DNA of 64,000 bases from an uncultured Litoreibacter sp. (GCA_947494435.1 CANLUY010000002.1:186001-250000); one strand, 5' to 3'; numbered from the stretch's first letter, positions 52,261 through 60,815 are shown. Notes: generated by a model not told the origin, from the letters alone. Numbers and translations are program-made.

Positions 52261-52557
52261 ATGAAAACTGTAATCGCATCCGCCCTCGTCGCCCTGTCTT
52301 TCGCTGCACCTGCTGCGGCTGACGTCTCAAACGCTCAAGCCTTCTTCGCGCTGGGCAACGACTCAGCAGCAGAGCGGATCGTTCGTGACACATCCACTGG
52401 TGACGTCTTCGCAGCACAAACCATCGGCGCGTTGGCCAACGACTCTGCTGCTGAGCGCCAAGTCTTCGCTGAAGCTGATGTTGCAACACGCAACCCCAGC
52501 CTGTTGAACTTCTTCGCACTGAGCAACGACTCTGCTGCTGAACGTCACGCACAATAA
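52261..52557 (+). CDS. Short secreted protein with three NDSAAER repeats (98 aa)
   Basis: The product has a Sec signal peptide (MKTVIASALVALSFAAPAAA, cut before DVSNA). The mature part has the motif AL-x-NDSAAER three times, with NDSAAER at residues 33-39, 60-66 and 89-95. Contexts are FFALGNDSAAER, IGALANDSAAER and FFALSNDSAAER, spaced 27 and 29 residues. No cysteines are present. The sequence is strongly biased to codons such as GCT, GCA and AAC, which suggests high expression. Function is unknown; a periplasmic or surface role is inferred from the signal peptide. Confidence 0.78.
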   Translation: MKTVIASALVALSFAAPAAADVSNAQAFFALGNDSAAERIVRDTSTGDVFAAQTIGALANDSAAERQVFAEADVATRNPSLLNFFALSNDSAAERHAQ

Positions 52558-52587
52558 GCTCTCGTCTGTCTCCCCCCAGACGGGGCA

Positions 52588-52617
52588 ACGGGCCTTCCGA
52601 AAGGAAGGCCCGTTTTC
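52588..52617 (+). terminator. Strong terminator after the NDSAAER-repeat gene
   Basis: ACGGGCCTTCC and GGAAGGCCCGT form a perfect eleven-base stem with a GAAA tetraloop, followed by TTTTC. It ends just before the stop codon of the convergent VWA gene. Confidence 0.92.
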
Positions 52618-52619
52618 TG

Positions 52620-53807
52620 TTAGCGGGTGAGCAATCGCATGCCGCGTTCGATACCGTCGAGGGTCATGGAAACCATACGGTCTTTGCCAAAAATCTCTCG
52701 GATCATCTGGGTCGATTGCGTGTGACGCCAATAGCGTTCGTCCAATGGATTGATCCAGAGGTTGGACTGCCACTGGTCGCGGGCGCGGGCGAGCCAGACA
52801 TGGCCCGCTTCGGCGTTCCAGTGTTCATTCGCGCCGCCGGGATAGGCAATCTCATACGGGGACATGGAGGCGTCGCCGACGAAGATGCATTTGTAGTCGG
52901 GGCCGTAGGTTCTGAGCAACTCATGCGTGTCGGTTTGTTCTGACCATCGACGTTTGTTGTCGGTCCAAACGCCCTCATAAAGGCAGTTGTGGAAGTAATA
53001 GTGTTTGAGATGTTTGAACTCGGACGTAGCGGCTGAGAAGAGTTCTTCAACGATTTTGACATGCGGGTCCATGGAGCCGCCGATGTCCAAGAAAAGCAAC
53101 ACCTTAACGGCGTTGCGGCGTTCAGGCCGGGTCTTGACGTCGAGATAGCCGTTTTCTGCTGTGGCACGGATTGTGCCGTTCAGGTCCAGCTCGTCCGCCG
53201 CCCCGTCGCGTGCCCAACGGCGCAGGCGTTTGAGGGCGACTTTGATGTTGCGGGTGCCGAGTTCTGTGGAACCGTCGAGATCGCGAAACTCGCGTTTGTC
53301 CCAGACTTTGACAGCGCGTTGGTGGCGGGACTCGCTCTGACCGATGCGCACGCCTTCGGGATTGTAGCCATAGGCCCCGAAAGGGGAGGTGCCAGCAGTG
53401 CCAATCCATTTATTGCCGCCTTGGTGGCGTTTTTCTTGTTCTTTCAGGCGTTTTTTGAGTGTTTCCATAAGCTTATCGAAGCCTCCGAGGGCTTCGATCT
53501 CGGCGCGTTCTTCTTCGCTGAGGTGTTTTTCAGCGAGCTTTTCGATCCATTCTTGCGGGATGTCGACGGCTTCCAGCATCTCGCCTGTGTCGATATGTTC
53601 TAAGCCTTCAAAAGTGGCTGCGAATGCGCGGTCGAAGCGGTCGAGGTGACGCTCGTCTTTGACCATCGTGGTGCGGGCGAAATAGTAGAAGGCGTCAAGA
53701 TCATAGGTGACAAGCCCTGCACGCAGCCCTTCAAGGAAGGCGAGATACTCGCGCAAGGACACGGGAACTTTGGCGGCGCGCAGGTTTTCGAAAAAGCGCA
53801 GGAACAT
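52620..53807 (-). CDS. CoxE-like VWA-domain protein
   Basis: The 395-residue protein matches the VWA/CoxE family (FLRFFENLRAAKVPVSLREYLAFLEGLRAG at the start, read in parts FLRFFENLRAAKVPVS and REYLAFLEGL). Its MIDAS-like motif reads LLFLDIGGSMDPH, with Gly where Ser is usual, then LFSAATSEFKHL and HNCLYEGVW. Such proteins work with a MoxR AAA+ ATPase to mature or remodel enzymes; a MoxR gene lies at 56964 on the same strand, four genes upstream. It starts three bases after the 57-residue protein gene. Confidence 0.9.
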   Translation of the reverse strand: MFLRFFENLRAAKVPVSLREYLAFLEGLRAGLVTYDLDAFYYFARTTMVKDERHLDRFDRAFAATFEGLEHIDTGEMLEAVDIPQEWIEKLAEKHLSEEERAEIEALGGFDKLMETLKKRLKEQEKRHQGGNKWIGTAGTSPFGAYGYNPEGVRIGQSESRHQRAVKVWDKREFRDLDGSTELGTRNIKVALKRLRRWARDGAADELDLNGTIRATAENGYLDVKTRPERRNAVKVLLFLDIGGSMDPHVKIVEELFSAATSEFKHLKHYYFHNCLYEGVWTDNKRRWSEQTDTHELLRTYGPDYKCIFVGDASMSPYEIAYPGGANEHWNAEAGHVWLARARDQWQSNLWINPLDERYWRHTQSTQMIREIFGKDRMVSMTLDGIERGMRLLTR

Positions 53808-53810
53808 GGC

Positions 53811-53984
53811 TCAGACCGCTTGGCGGGCCAAAAAGATCGCGATGAACAGACCGATGACGCAAAACAGGATGCCATAGCCTGCAGCGTATTGGCCCATATC
53901 TTTTTTATTTCCGCCGCGTTTGCGCACGATGGATGCGCCGATCACGGCGCCGATTGCACCGGTGATAAGAGGGGCCAGAAGCAT
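53811..53984 (-). CDS. Small membrane protein (57 aa)
   Basis: The product MLLAPLITGAIGAVIGASIV... has two hydrophobic helices (about 1-20 and 36-54) around a basic loop RKRGGNKKDMGQY. It starts six bases after the DUF2927 lipoprotein gene ends and stops three bases before the CoxE-like VWA gene, so the three genes form one operon. No family is recognised. Confidence 0.7.
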   Translation of the reverse strand: MLLAPLITGAIGAVIGASIVRKRGGNKKDMGQYAAGYGILFCVIGLFIAIFLARQAV

Positions 53985-53990
53985 GCGGGG

Positions 53991-55370
53991 TTAGCTCCGT
54001 CTTGGGGTCAGCGCTTTGATCTCGTTGAGGCGGGCGCGGACGTTGCGATCCGAGCCGAAGCCATAACGCCCCCAGCCCAGCGCGTCCACCCGAACTGCAC
54101 GTGCCTCGCCCGGTTGGTTCAGCTTGTCGAGGGCTTGGGCTTTGATCATCAACAGTGTGGCCAGAAGGGCCGCGTTCTCGCTGTTGCGTGCCGCAGGGAT
54201 CGCTTCGTTGGTCATCTTGACGGCTGTTTCATATTGTCCTGATGACAAGGCGAAGGCGGACATTTGGGTCGCAACATGGGCCGCGTGGACGGATGGGCCG
54301 TAGAGTTGTTTGTAAAGTGCGCCCGACTGGACGAAGGATTCGATGGCGACCTGCGGCTTTTGACCGAGGGTGACGCGACCTTGCACGAAGAGTGAGAACG
54401 CGAGGCGGTTGTCGCGCCATCCCATTGATTGAGCGATGCGCACGGCTTCGGCGGCTTGGCTGGCGCGGCGGCTTGGGGTTGCGCGTGGCGCAAGCGAAGC
54501 GGATATCGCGCGGTTCCAGGCTTGCGGTGTGACATCCGCGTTGCGTGAGCGTGAGGCTGATCCGCGCGGGTTCAGGCGCGACATGAGCGACGGCAGGACA
54601 GCGGCGGCTTTGCTGCGGGTGATGCCGTTATGGATTTGCGGCGAGTAATATGCGCGCAGGATCAGCATGTCGAAGCCGGTTAGAACGGTGTGGAAATTGT
54701 CGTCATTGAAGATCGAATCTGGCAAGCGGTAGAGGTCGTTCAGCGGGCCAAGCGCTTGCGCAACTTCTTCGTGCAGGCAGTCGCGCACTTCCTGCGGTGA
54801 CACATCGGATGGGATGATGACGGTCGCCTTGGTGCGTTTGGTCAGCTTGGTCCAATCAGTCACGCCGCGATTGCGGTTCTTCTTGAAATCGGCCCAGCCT
54901 GAGACATTGGGCACCACGAAACAGGCCGCCTGCGGCACGGCTTTTTGTAATTTGCGCCGTGGGATTGCTTCGATCAAAATTTGCGGGTCTTCGCCGGAGC
55001 GCGCGCGCGAGATGTTGATGCCTGCCTCGTTGCGAAGGCGCGACAACAATTGAGCGAGGTCGCGCTCCAAACTCGCGGGGGCGCCACCGGTGACACCGAC
55101 TTTGATCGGGCCTTCGAATTTCGTCAGATAAGGCAGTTTCCGACCACTTTCCATTTGGAAGGAGAGGTCAAGGAAATCCCGCGTGATTTCTGCGTTCGAG
55201 CGAAACACCGGCGCGCCGCGTCGGGCTGAGAAGCTTTTCATCGCAGGCAAGGTGGACACGGTTGATGCGCCACGTTGTGGCACCTCAGAAACGGATGAGG
55301 TCGGAGCGGGGGCACAGGCGGCGATCGCGAGCGTGAGGCCCAAAGCGGCGGTCGAGAGAATCGGTTTCAT
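53991..55370 (-). CDS. DUF2927 lipoprotein
   Basis: The 459-residue protein has a lipobox in LTLAIAAC (Cys about residue 19) and a DUF2927 domain (about 55-250). Its characteristic core is RDCLHEEVAQALGPLNDLYRLPDS (read in parts DCLHEEVAQALG and DLYRLPDSIFNDD), which resembles a metalloprotease-type H-E motif; activity is unproven. The C-terminal 150 residues are alpha-helical and TPR-like. I chose ATG 55370 because it places the signal peptide first. It heads the operon with the 57-residue protein and the VWA protein. Confidence 0.88.
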   Translation of the reverse strand: MKPILSTAALGLTLAIAACAPAPTSSVSEVPQRGASTVSTLPAMKSFSARRGAPVFRSNAEITRDFLDLSFQMESGRKLPYLTKFEGPIKVGVTGGAPASLERDLAQLLSRLRNEAGINISRARSGEDPQILIEAIPRRKLQKAVPQAACFVVPNVSGWADFKKNRNRGVTDWTKLTKRTKATVIIPSDVSPQEVRDCLHEEVAQALGPLNDLYRLPDSIFNDDNFHTVLTGFDMLILRAYYSPQIHNGITRSKAAAVLPSLMSRLNPRGSASRSRNADVTPQAWNRAISASLAPRATPSRRASQAAEAVRIAQSMGWRDNRLAFSLFVQGRVTLGQKPQVAIESFVQSGALYKQLYGPSVHAAHVATQMSAFALSSGQYETAVKMTNEAIPAARNSENAALLATLLMIKAQALDKLNQPGEARAVRVDALGWGRYGFGSDRNVRARLNEIKALTPRRS

Positions 55371-55389
55371 GTAGCAGCGCATCGGGGGG

Positions 55390-55836
55390 TTATACTCGTT
55401 TATATTTAATAAAGGGGGTTTTTTCGCCAATGCGATCATAGAGTTGTCTGGCCGTGTCATTGAAGTCTTGCGTTAGCCAGTAGACATTCGGCGCGCCAGC
55501 TTCATCGGCGGCCGCATAGACTGCTTCGATTAGGCCCCGCCCCGCACCTGTGCCGCGCACGGTCGGGTCAACATAGAGGTCTTGCAGATAGCAGACATTT
55601 TCGATGCTCCAACCATGGCGATGGTAGATGAAATGGGTCAAGCCAATGGGGCTGCCGTCGTGGAGAGCAAGCAAGCAATGGTAGTCTTGAGGGTCATTGC
55701 CGAGCAGGCGCTCGAAATAGGTGTCATATACCGCGGCTGGAACCGTACTTTCATAGAACGTCAGATAAGCGGTCCAAAGCGCGGCCCACTGTGTTTTGTC
55801 GTTCCGTTCAAGGGGTCTGATTGTCAGTTGGCCCAC
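55390..55836 (-). CDS. GNAT family N-acetyltransferase
   Basis: The 148-residue enzyme opens LTIRPLERNDKTQWAALW and has the acetyl-CoA site as DLYVDPTVRGTGAGRGLIEAV (R-x2-G-x-G-x-G pattern, with RGTGAGRG). The C-terminal YDRIGEKTPFIKYKRV is typical of GNATs acting on small amines. The exact substrate is unknown. A near-consensus CtrA box lies 115 bases upstream of its start. Confidence 0.92.
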   Translation of the reverse strand: MGQLTIRPLERNDKTQWAALWTAYLTFYESTVPAAVYDTYFERLLGNDPQDYHCLLALHDGSPIGLTHFIYHRHGWSIENVCYLQDLYVDPTVRGTGAGRGLIEAVYAAADEAGAPNVYWLTQDFNDTARQLYDRIGEKTPFIKYKRV

Positions 55837-55951
55837 GTGGTATTGTTCCCTATCTCGCTCCAGTTGCGTTTAACGCCCCTGATTGGGGCGCATTGAGGCT
55901 TCCAATAGGGCAATTTGGGGGCCAATGATGATTCTGGAAAGGGATTGTTGC

Positions 55952-55966
55952 ATAACCTTACGTTAA
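55952..55966. promoter_or_regulatory. Near-consensus CtrA box (ATAA-N7-TTAA)
   Basis: ATAA-CCTTACG-TTAA matches the CtrA consensus at seven of eight positions. Its spacer differs from that of the perfect box at 48267 by one base. It lies between the end of the AEC transporter gene and the start of the acetyltransferase gene. Confidence 0.5.
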
Positions 55967-55993
55967 GTTGCGGGCGTGTGATGTGCCGCAGCG

Positions 55994-56893
55994 TCAGGCG
56001 AGATAGGCCAGTGAAATGAGGCTGAGTGCGCTGGTCCAGATGATGATCGGTGCGATGGCGTCTGAGCGGATTCCATAGAGCAGGGCCAAGGCAAACGGCA
56101 TCGCGCCTGAAGGACCTGCTGCTGTCAGCGTAAACAGACCGCTCCAGTCATTTTCTGGCAAGATGCGTGACATGCCCAACCAAACCAGAAGCGGAAAGAT
56201 GATGAGCTTCATTGCTGAGAAGCTCGCAACGATTTTAGTGGGGATCAGAGGGTGGCCGGATAAGATCACGCCGAGGGCAAAAAGGGTCAGAGGGGCTGCG
56301 GCAGAACCGGCGAAGCCGAAGGCGGTCAGGACCGGGACGGGGAGTGCCACACCGGATGCGTTCAGGATCAGCCCGGTGAAGATTGAAAGGAGCACCGGAT
56401 TGAGGGCGATGCGCTTGGCGGTTTCAGCAGCGGGCGCTTTGCCGGTGATCAGTTCCATTGTGACGATGAAGACGGTGAAGGTGACTGAGGCGTCCCAGGC
56501 GACGATGGCGGTGATCGGTAAGGCTGCCTCTTCTCCGTAGATCAACGTGGCGATGGGCCAGATATAGAGCAGCGAATTGATGAAAATCATCGCCATGCCA
56601 AGGAGGACGGATTCCGCGAGATCACGTTTAAAAAGATAGCGTGCCGCGAAGGTGGCTGATGTAAAGGTAAGTGCTTGGCAGGCGATGTAGATGCCCAAAG
56701 CGCCGAAATCAAAGCTGGGCAAGTCGATGCCTGCAATGAGCGGCAAGATCAGTGGGGGCTGGAGGACAAGGAAGGCGATGCGGTTGAGTGTGCGTGCTTC
56801 ATCATTAAACACAAGTTTGATGCGGCCAAGTGCGAAGCCCAATGCGAGCATCGCAAAGACGGGAAGGATGTTGTGGGTGAGGACTTGGATCAT
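55994..56893 (-). CDS. AEC family transporter (auxin efflux carrier-like permease)
   Basis: This 299-residue protein has about ten membrane helices, starting ILPVFAMLALGFALGRI, and matches the AEC/malonate-transporter family. Conserved parts are FINSLLYIWPIATLIYGEEAA and LFALGVILSGHPL. Bacterial members export or import small organic acids; the substrate here is not defined by context. It lies 70 bases downstream of the MoxR-type ATPase gene on the same strand. Confidence 0.9.
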   Translation of the reverse strand: MIQVLTHNILPVFAMLALGFALGRIKLVFNDEARTLNRIAFLVLQPPLILPLIAGIDLPSFDFGALGIYIACQALTFTSATFAARYLFKRDLAESVLLGMAMIFINSLLYIWPIATLIYGEEAALPITAIVAWDASVTFTVFIVTMELITGKAPAAETAKRIALNPVLLSIFTGLILNASGVALPVPVLTAFGFAGSAAAPLTLFALGVILSGHPLIPTKIVASFSAMKLIIFPLLVWLGMSRILPENDWSGLFTLTAAGPSGAMPFALALLYGIRSDAIAPIIIWTSALSLISLAYLA

Positions 56894-56963
56894 AAGGCGC
56901 TTGCTGGAGTGCGCCCCGACTGTCGCTTACGCTCCAGCGCCCCACCCGCCAGCCGCGCTATCT

Positions 56964-57803
56964 TCATCTTTGGCCACGGGCCATAAATGCGAGACGTTCA
57001 AACAGATGGACGTCTTGTTCGTTTTTCAAAAGCGCGCCGTGGAGTTTGGGCAACGCGTTCGCCCCGTCACGCTTAAGGTCCGCCGGATCGAGGTCTTCTG
57101 CGAGCAGGAGTTTTAGCCAATCGAGCACTTCTGACGTGGATGGTTTTTTCTTTAGGCCGGGAGTTTCGCGGATTTCAAAAAACTCCGTCAAAGCGGCTTC
57201 GAGAAGCGCGGGTTTGATGCCGGGGTGATGGACTTCAACGATCGATTTAAGCGTCTGGGCATCTGGGAATTTGATGTAGTGGAAGAAGCAGCGGCGCAAA
57301 AAGGCGTCGGGCAGTTCTTTTTCATTGTTGGAAGTGATGATGACGATGGGGCGATGTTTAGCCGTGATCGTCTCGCCGGTTTCATAGACGTGGAATTCCA
57401 TCCGGTCGAGTTCTTGCAGCAGATCGTTTGGAAATTCGATATCGGCCTTGTCGACCTCATCGATCAGCAGAACTTTGCGTTCATCCGCTGCAAATGCTTG
57501 CCACAGCTTTCCTTTGCGGATGTAATTTTTCACATCATGGACTTTTTCGTCGCCCAATTGGCTGTCGCGCAGGCGGGAGACGGCGTCATACTCATATAAG
57601 CCCTGTTGCGCTTTGGTGGTTGATTTGATGTGCCACTCGATCATTTCGAGACCCAATGCGGCTGAGACCTGGCGCGCCAACTCAGTTTTGCCGGTGCCCG
57701 GTTCGCCTTTCACCAATAAAGGTCGCTCTAGTGATACTGATGCGTTCACTGCAACAGTCAGATCATCTGTTGCGATATACGTCTCGGTCCCGGTGAATTT
57801 CAT
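56964..57803 (-). CDS. MoxR-type AAA+ ATPase
   Basis: The 279-residue ATPase has Walker A GEPGTGKTELARQ at about residues 33-45, Walker B VLLIDEVDKADIEFPNDLL, sensor VIITSNNEKELPDAFLRRC and the Arg-finger region. This is the CoxD/MoxR form that partners VWA CoxE-like proteins, and such a protein is encoded at 52620 on the same strand, although three other unrelated-looking genes and a small membrane protein gene intervene. It is divergent from dksA. Confidence 0.93.
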   Translation of the reverse strand: MKFTGTETYIATDDLTVAVNASVSLERPLLVKGEPGTGKTELARQVSAALGLEMIEWHIKSTTKAQQGLYEYDAVSRLRDSQLGDEKVHDVKNYIRKGKLWQAFAADERKVLLIDEVDKADIEFPNDLLQELDRMEFHVYETGETITAKHRPIVIITSNNEKELPDAFLRRCFFHYIKFPDAQTLKSIVEVHHPGIKPALLEAALTEFFEIRETPGLKKKPSTSEVLDWLKLLLAEDLDPADLKRDGANALPKLHGALLKNEQDVHLFERLAFMARGQR

Positions 57804-57989
57804 TGCGCTATCAAGCCCCTGTAAAGCAAAGTTGGCAGTCTTAACTGATCCCTCACTTTCCCTTCATAACGGCCCTTATCTGCGTGACAAGGGCGTCTTC
57901 CTTCGCTACATCAGCTCCAGAGGAACTAACGAGCTGCCGCTTGAGTCGATTAGCCATCCTGCAGCGGGTTCATTAAAGGGAGTTTGGGG

Positions 57990-58412
57990 ATGAAAGCAGA
58001 AGTATTCCTGCCAGAAGATTACAAGCCGGCTGAAGACGAGCCGTTCATGAATGACCGTCAAACCGAGTATTTTCGTCGTAAGCTGCAGGATTGGAAACAG
58101 TCCATTCTGGATGAGACCAGCACCACGATCGAAGGTATGCAGGAAGGCACACGCAACATTCCCGACATCGCTGACCGCGCTTCTGAAGAAACCGACCGCG
58201 CGTTGGAGCTTCGGACCCGTGACCGTCAGCGCAAGGTGATCTCGAAGATCGACGCCGCGCTGCGCCGTATAGATGAAGGTGAATATGGCTATTGCGATGA
58301 TACTGGCGAGCCGATCTCCCTGAAACGTCTAGATGCTCGCCCGATCGCGACACTGAGCCTTGAGGCACAGGAACGCCATGAGCGTCGCGAAAAAGTGCAT
58401 CGCGACGACTGA
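57990..58412 (+). CDS. dksA: RNA polymerase-binding transcription factor DksA (single-cysteine type)
   Basis: DksA binds the RNA polymerase secondary channel and works with ppGpp in the stringent response. The 140-residue protein has the coiled-coil region (YFRRKLQDWKQSILDE) and the tip-adjacent ASEETDRALELRTRDRQRK. The zinc-finger region reads YGYCDDTGEPISLKRLDARPIATLSLEAQE: only one of the four classical cysteines remains, as is known for Rhodobacter-type DksA. ATG 57990 follows AAAGGGA at 57975. A strong terminator follows. Confidence 0.94.
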   Translation: MKAEVFLPEDYKPAEDEPFMNDRQTEYFRRKLQDWKQSILDETSTTIEGMQEGTRNIPDIADRASEETDRALELRTRDRQRKVISKIDAALRRIDEGEYGYCDDTGEPISLKRLDARPIATLSLEAQERHERREKVHRDD

Positions 58413-58434
58413 TCGCGTCGACATTAAATTTTAG

Positions 58435-58466
58435 AACGCCGGGCCTAGCGCCCGGCGTTTTCTTTT
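58435..58466 (+). terminator. Strong terminator after dksA
   Basis: AACGCCGGGC and GCCCGGCGTT form a perfect ten-base stem around CTAGC, followed by TTTCTTTT. It lies 22 bases after the dksA stop and just before the LysE-type gene. Confidence 0.93.
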
Positions 58467-58480
58467 GTAGGGTACGGATC

Positions 58481-59077
58481 ATGTTGAGCTTTGCCGCGGC
58501 TGTCTTTTTGCTGATCATCACACCCGGACCGGGCGTCTTGTCTTTGGCAGGAGTCGGTGCGGCCTATGGCTTTCGCGCGGGGCTACGGTATTTCACCGGT
58601 CTTTTTATTGGGACGAACCTCGTTGGCGTTGCGGTGGTCACAGGCCTTGCGGCTTTGATCCTTGCAAACCCTGTTATCCGGACCGTCTTGATGGCAGCGT
58701 CTACTGCCTATTTGCTTTATATGGCGTTCAAGATTGCCACGGCTGGCAGCAAGATTGGCTTTGTCGCGGCGGAGCGGCAGCCGGGCATACGCGACGGGCT
58801 ATTGCTGCAAGCGATCAATCCAAAGGCCTATGTCGTCAACACCACCCTGTTTTCTGGCTTTGCCTTCTTGCCTTCAAATTACGCGGCAGAGGTCGCGCTG
58901 AAATTTGTCATCATGAATGTGATTTGGGTCAGCTTGCATTTCTTGTGGTTGTGGGTCGGGTCGCAGATCAAAGCGATGAAACTTGCGTCGAGCACGCAAA
59001 GGATCATCAATGTCTTTATGGCTTGTGCGATGTTGGCGGTTGTGGGCCTCGCGCTTTGGACGTCGATGTCTGGCTAG
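58481..59077 (+). CDS. LysE/RhtB family amino acid exporter
   Basis: The 198-residue protein has about six membrane helices and the family signature LLIITPGPGVLSLAGVGAAYGFRAG, read as TPGPGVLSL and GFRAG. QAINPKAYVVNTTLF is the typical mid-protein motif. Members export amino acids or homoserine lactones; the substrate is not set by context. ATG 58481 is 15 bases after the dksA terminator. It converges on the exonuclease III gene with four bases between the stop codons. Confidence 0.92.
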   Translation: MLSFAAAVFLLIITPGPGVLSLAGVGAAYGFRAGLRYFTGLFIGTNLVGVAVVTGLAALILANPVIRTVLMAASTAYLLYMAFKIATAGSKIGFVAAERQPGIRDGLLLQAINPKAYVVNTTLFSGFAFLPSNYAAEVALKFVIMNVIWVSLHFLWLWVGSQIKAMKLASSTQRIINVFMACAMLAVVGLALWTSMSG

Positions 59078-59081
59078 ATGC

Positions 59082-59864
59082 CTAGAGGTCCAGATCGACC
59101 CAAACGGGTACATGGTCTGAGGGTTTTTCGCGACCGCGGATTTCATAGTCAATCTTGCAGTCGCGCAGCGTGTCAGCGGCTTGCGGGCTGAGCAGCAGGT
59201 GATCAATGCGGATCCCGTCGTTGCGGTTCCACGCACCTGCTTGATAATCCCAGAAGGAGAATTGCTCCGGAAGCTGGTTGCGGGCGCGGAACGCGTCCGT
59301 AAAGCCCAAGTTCAGAGTTTTGCGAAACGCCGCACGGCTTTCTGGGCGGAACAGAGCATCATCTGCCCAAGCATCGGGGCGTTTGGCGTCTTCGGGTTGT
59401 GGAATGATATTGTAGTCACCCGCCATCATTGTCGGAATTTCTTCGGCCAGCAGGTCTTGGGCGCGGACATACATCCGGTCCATCCATGCAAGTTTGTAGT
59501 CATATTTAGGACTCGGCGCGGGGTTGCCATTGGGCAGATATAAACCGCAAATCCTGATCGGGCGTTTGTCACCCATGACAAGCGCTTCAATCCAGCGGGC
59601 CTGTTCATCACTATCATCACCGGGAAGGCCTCGGCGGACATCTTCGAGGGGGCGTTTGGACAAGATCGCGACACCGTTGAAACTTTTCTGTCCGTGGGTT
59701 TCGACATTATAGCCACGTTCTTCGAATATCTCGCGGGGGAAGGCCTCATCGACCGATTTGATCTCTTGCAGGACGGCAACGTCTGGCTGTGCTTCGTCCA
59801 GCCAATCTGGCAAGGCGTTGATCCGTGCTTTGATGCCGTTGATGTTGAAGGTCGCGATTTTCAT
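59082..59864 (-). CDS. xth: Exodeoxyribonuclease III (AP endonuclease)
   Basis: The 260-residue enzyme cuts DNA at abasic sites in base-excision repair. Motifs are FNINGIKARI, LQEIKSVDEAFP with the metal Glu, SFNGVAILSKRPL, AGDYNIIPQPEDAKRP, WDYQAGAWNRNDGIRIDHLLLS and the final SDHVPVWVDL with the catalytic Asp-His. Length and order match the XthA family. Confidence 0.95.
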   Translation of the reverse strand: MKIATFNINGIKARINALPDWLDEAQPDVAVLQEIKSVDEAFPREIFEERGYNVETHGQKSFNGVAILSKRPLEDVRRGLPGDDSDEQARWIEALVMGDKRPIRICGLYLPNGNPAPSPKYDYKLAWMDRMYVRAQDLLAEEIPTMMAGDYNIIPQPEDAKRPDAWADDALFRPESRAAFRKTLNLGFTDAFRARNQLPEQFSFWDYQAGAWNRNDGIRIDHLLLSPQAADTLRDCKIDYEIRGREKPSDHVPVWVDLDL

Positions 59865-59891
59865 CTGGCATCCCCGCTGATTTGCATTGTG

Positions 59892-60608
59892 TCAGGTATC
59901 GCGCGAAGCCTCAGCTGCCGCAAGCCAAAGCGCATCAATCGCACGCAACTCTGCCGGGTCGAATTGATCTCGGACCTCCCAATACCGCCCCGACGGTACG
60001 AAGTAGCTTAAGGCGTTTTCCTTTTCTTTCGCGCGCTGCACCAAATCTGACGGGAAGCTGCGTGGTGCTGCAAGCGTCAACGCGCTTAGGGTTGCGCGCG
60101 GGTAGGTCAGCCTGCTTGGCTCAGGCGAAAGATTGACCAGTGCGCAACCTTGTTCCGCCGCGCAGATCTCCATTCGGGCGGCTTTGGCTTCGAGGGATTG
60201 CAAGGTTATGTCATCGCGCAACGGGTCTGCGGTGCCTTTGCCGTAAAAATGTGTATCGCCCTGTTTTGCATAGGTCATATCGCACCCTATGAAGGCAATG
60301 ACCCTTGGTTTGTGGTGGGCGAGGGCCCAATACCCCGCGGTGAATGCCATCGTGCCACCGGCATAAACAAAGCCGCCATATTGGTTCTGCGCTGGTACGT
60401 AGTCTTGTGCAGTTACTATGGTTTGGCTGTTTTGCATTTCCACTGGGCGGCGGTCCTGAGGGAAGTCTTCGGGATGGATCAAACTGTCCCAGTCCGGTCG
60501 TACAGCGTAGGCATTGTTGATCGCGAGAATATGGTTAAATGCCGAGCGGTCCCAAGCGCGCGCTTCTAATACGGACGGCCCGCTGCCCATGATCAGGATG
60601 ATACTCAT
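59892..60608 (-). CDS. Uncharacterised protein with a nucleotide-binding-like N-terminus (238 aa)
   Basis: The product opens IILIMGSGPSVLEA, a glycine-rich loop, followed by AINNAYAVRPDWDSLIHPEDFP and later VIAFIGCDMTYAKQGDTHFYGKG. GSGPS plus NNAY and GCDM recall the Rossmann-like fold of DUF115/sialyltransferase-type proteins, but I cannot assign it firmly. There is no signal peptide. It is 27 bases downstream-adjacent to xth on the same strand with its own start ATG 60608. Confidence 0.6.
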   Translation of the reverse strand: MSIILIMGSGPSVLEARAWDRSAFNHILAINNAYAVRPDWDSLIHPEDFPQDRRPVEMQNSQTIVTAQDYVPAQNQYGGFVYAGGTMAFTAGYWALAHHKPRVIAFIGCDMTYAKQGDTHFYGKGTADPLRDDITLQSLEAKAARMEICAAEQGCALVNLSPEPSRLTYPRATLSALTLAAPRSFPSDLVQRAKEKENALSYFVPSGRYWEVRDQFDPAELRAIDALWLAAAEASRDT

Positions 60609-60815
60609 CTGCGTATTCCGGCGAGTTGATTTGTTAACGAGAGTTAATGCGGGGGACAGGAAAGGCGAGTGAGGAGGGCGTATTGTCGCGATAAATTATC
60701 CAATGGATCAATATGGTGATAATTTTCCTCTAATTTATGACATTGCCACATTTGCGCCTCATTCCTTTGATCTATAGGCTGCAATAAAAAAGAAAATGAC
60801 CTGTTTGAGGCAGTG

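Noticed and set aside
60634-60647. TTAA-N6-TTAA upstream of the uncharacterised gene at 59892
   Set aside because: The spacer is six bases and not seven, so it does not fit the CtrA consensus.
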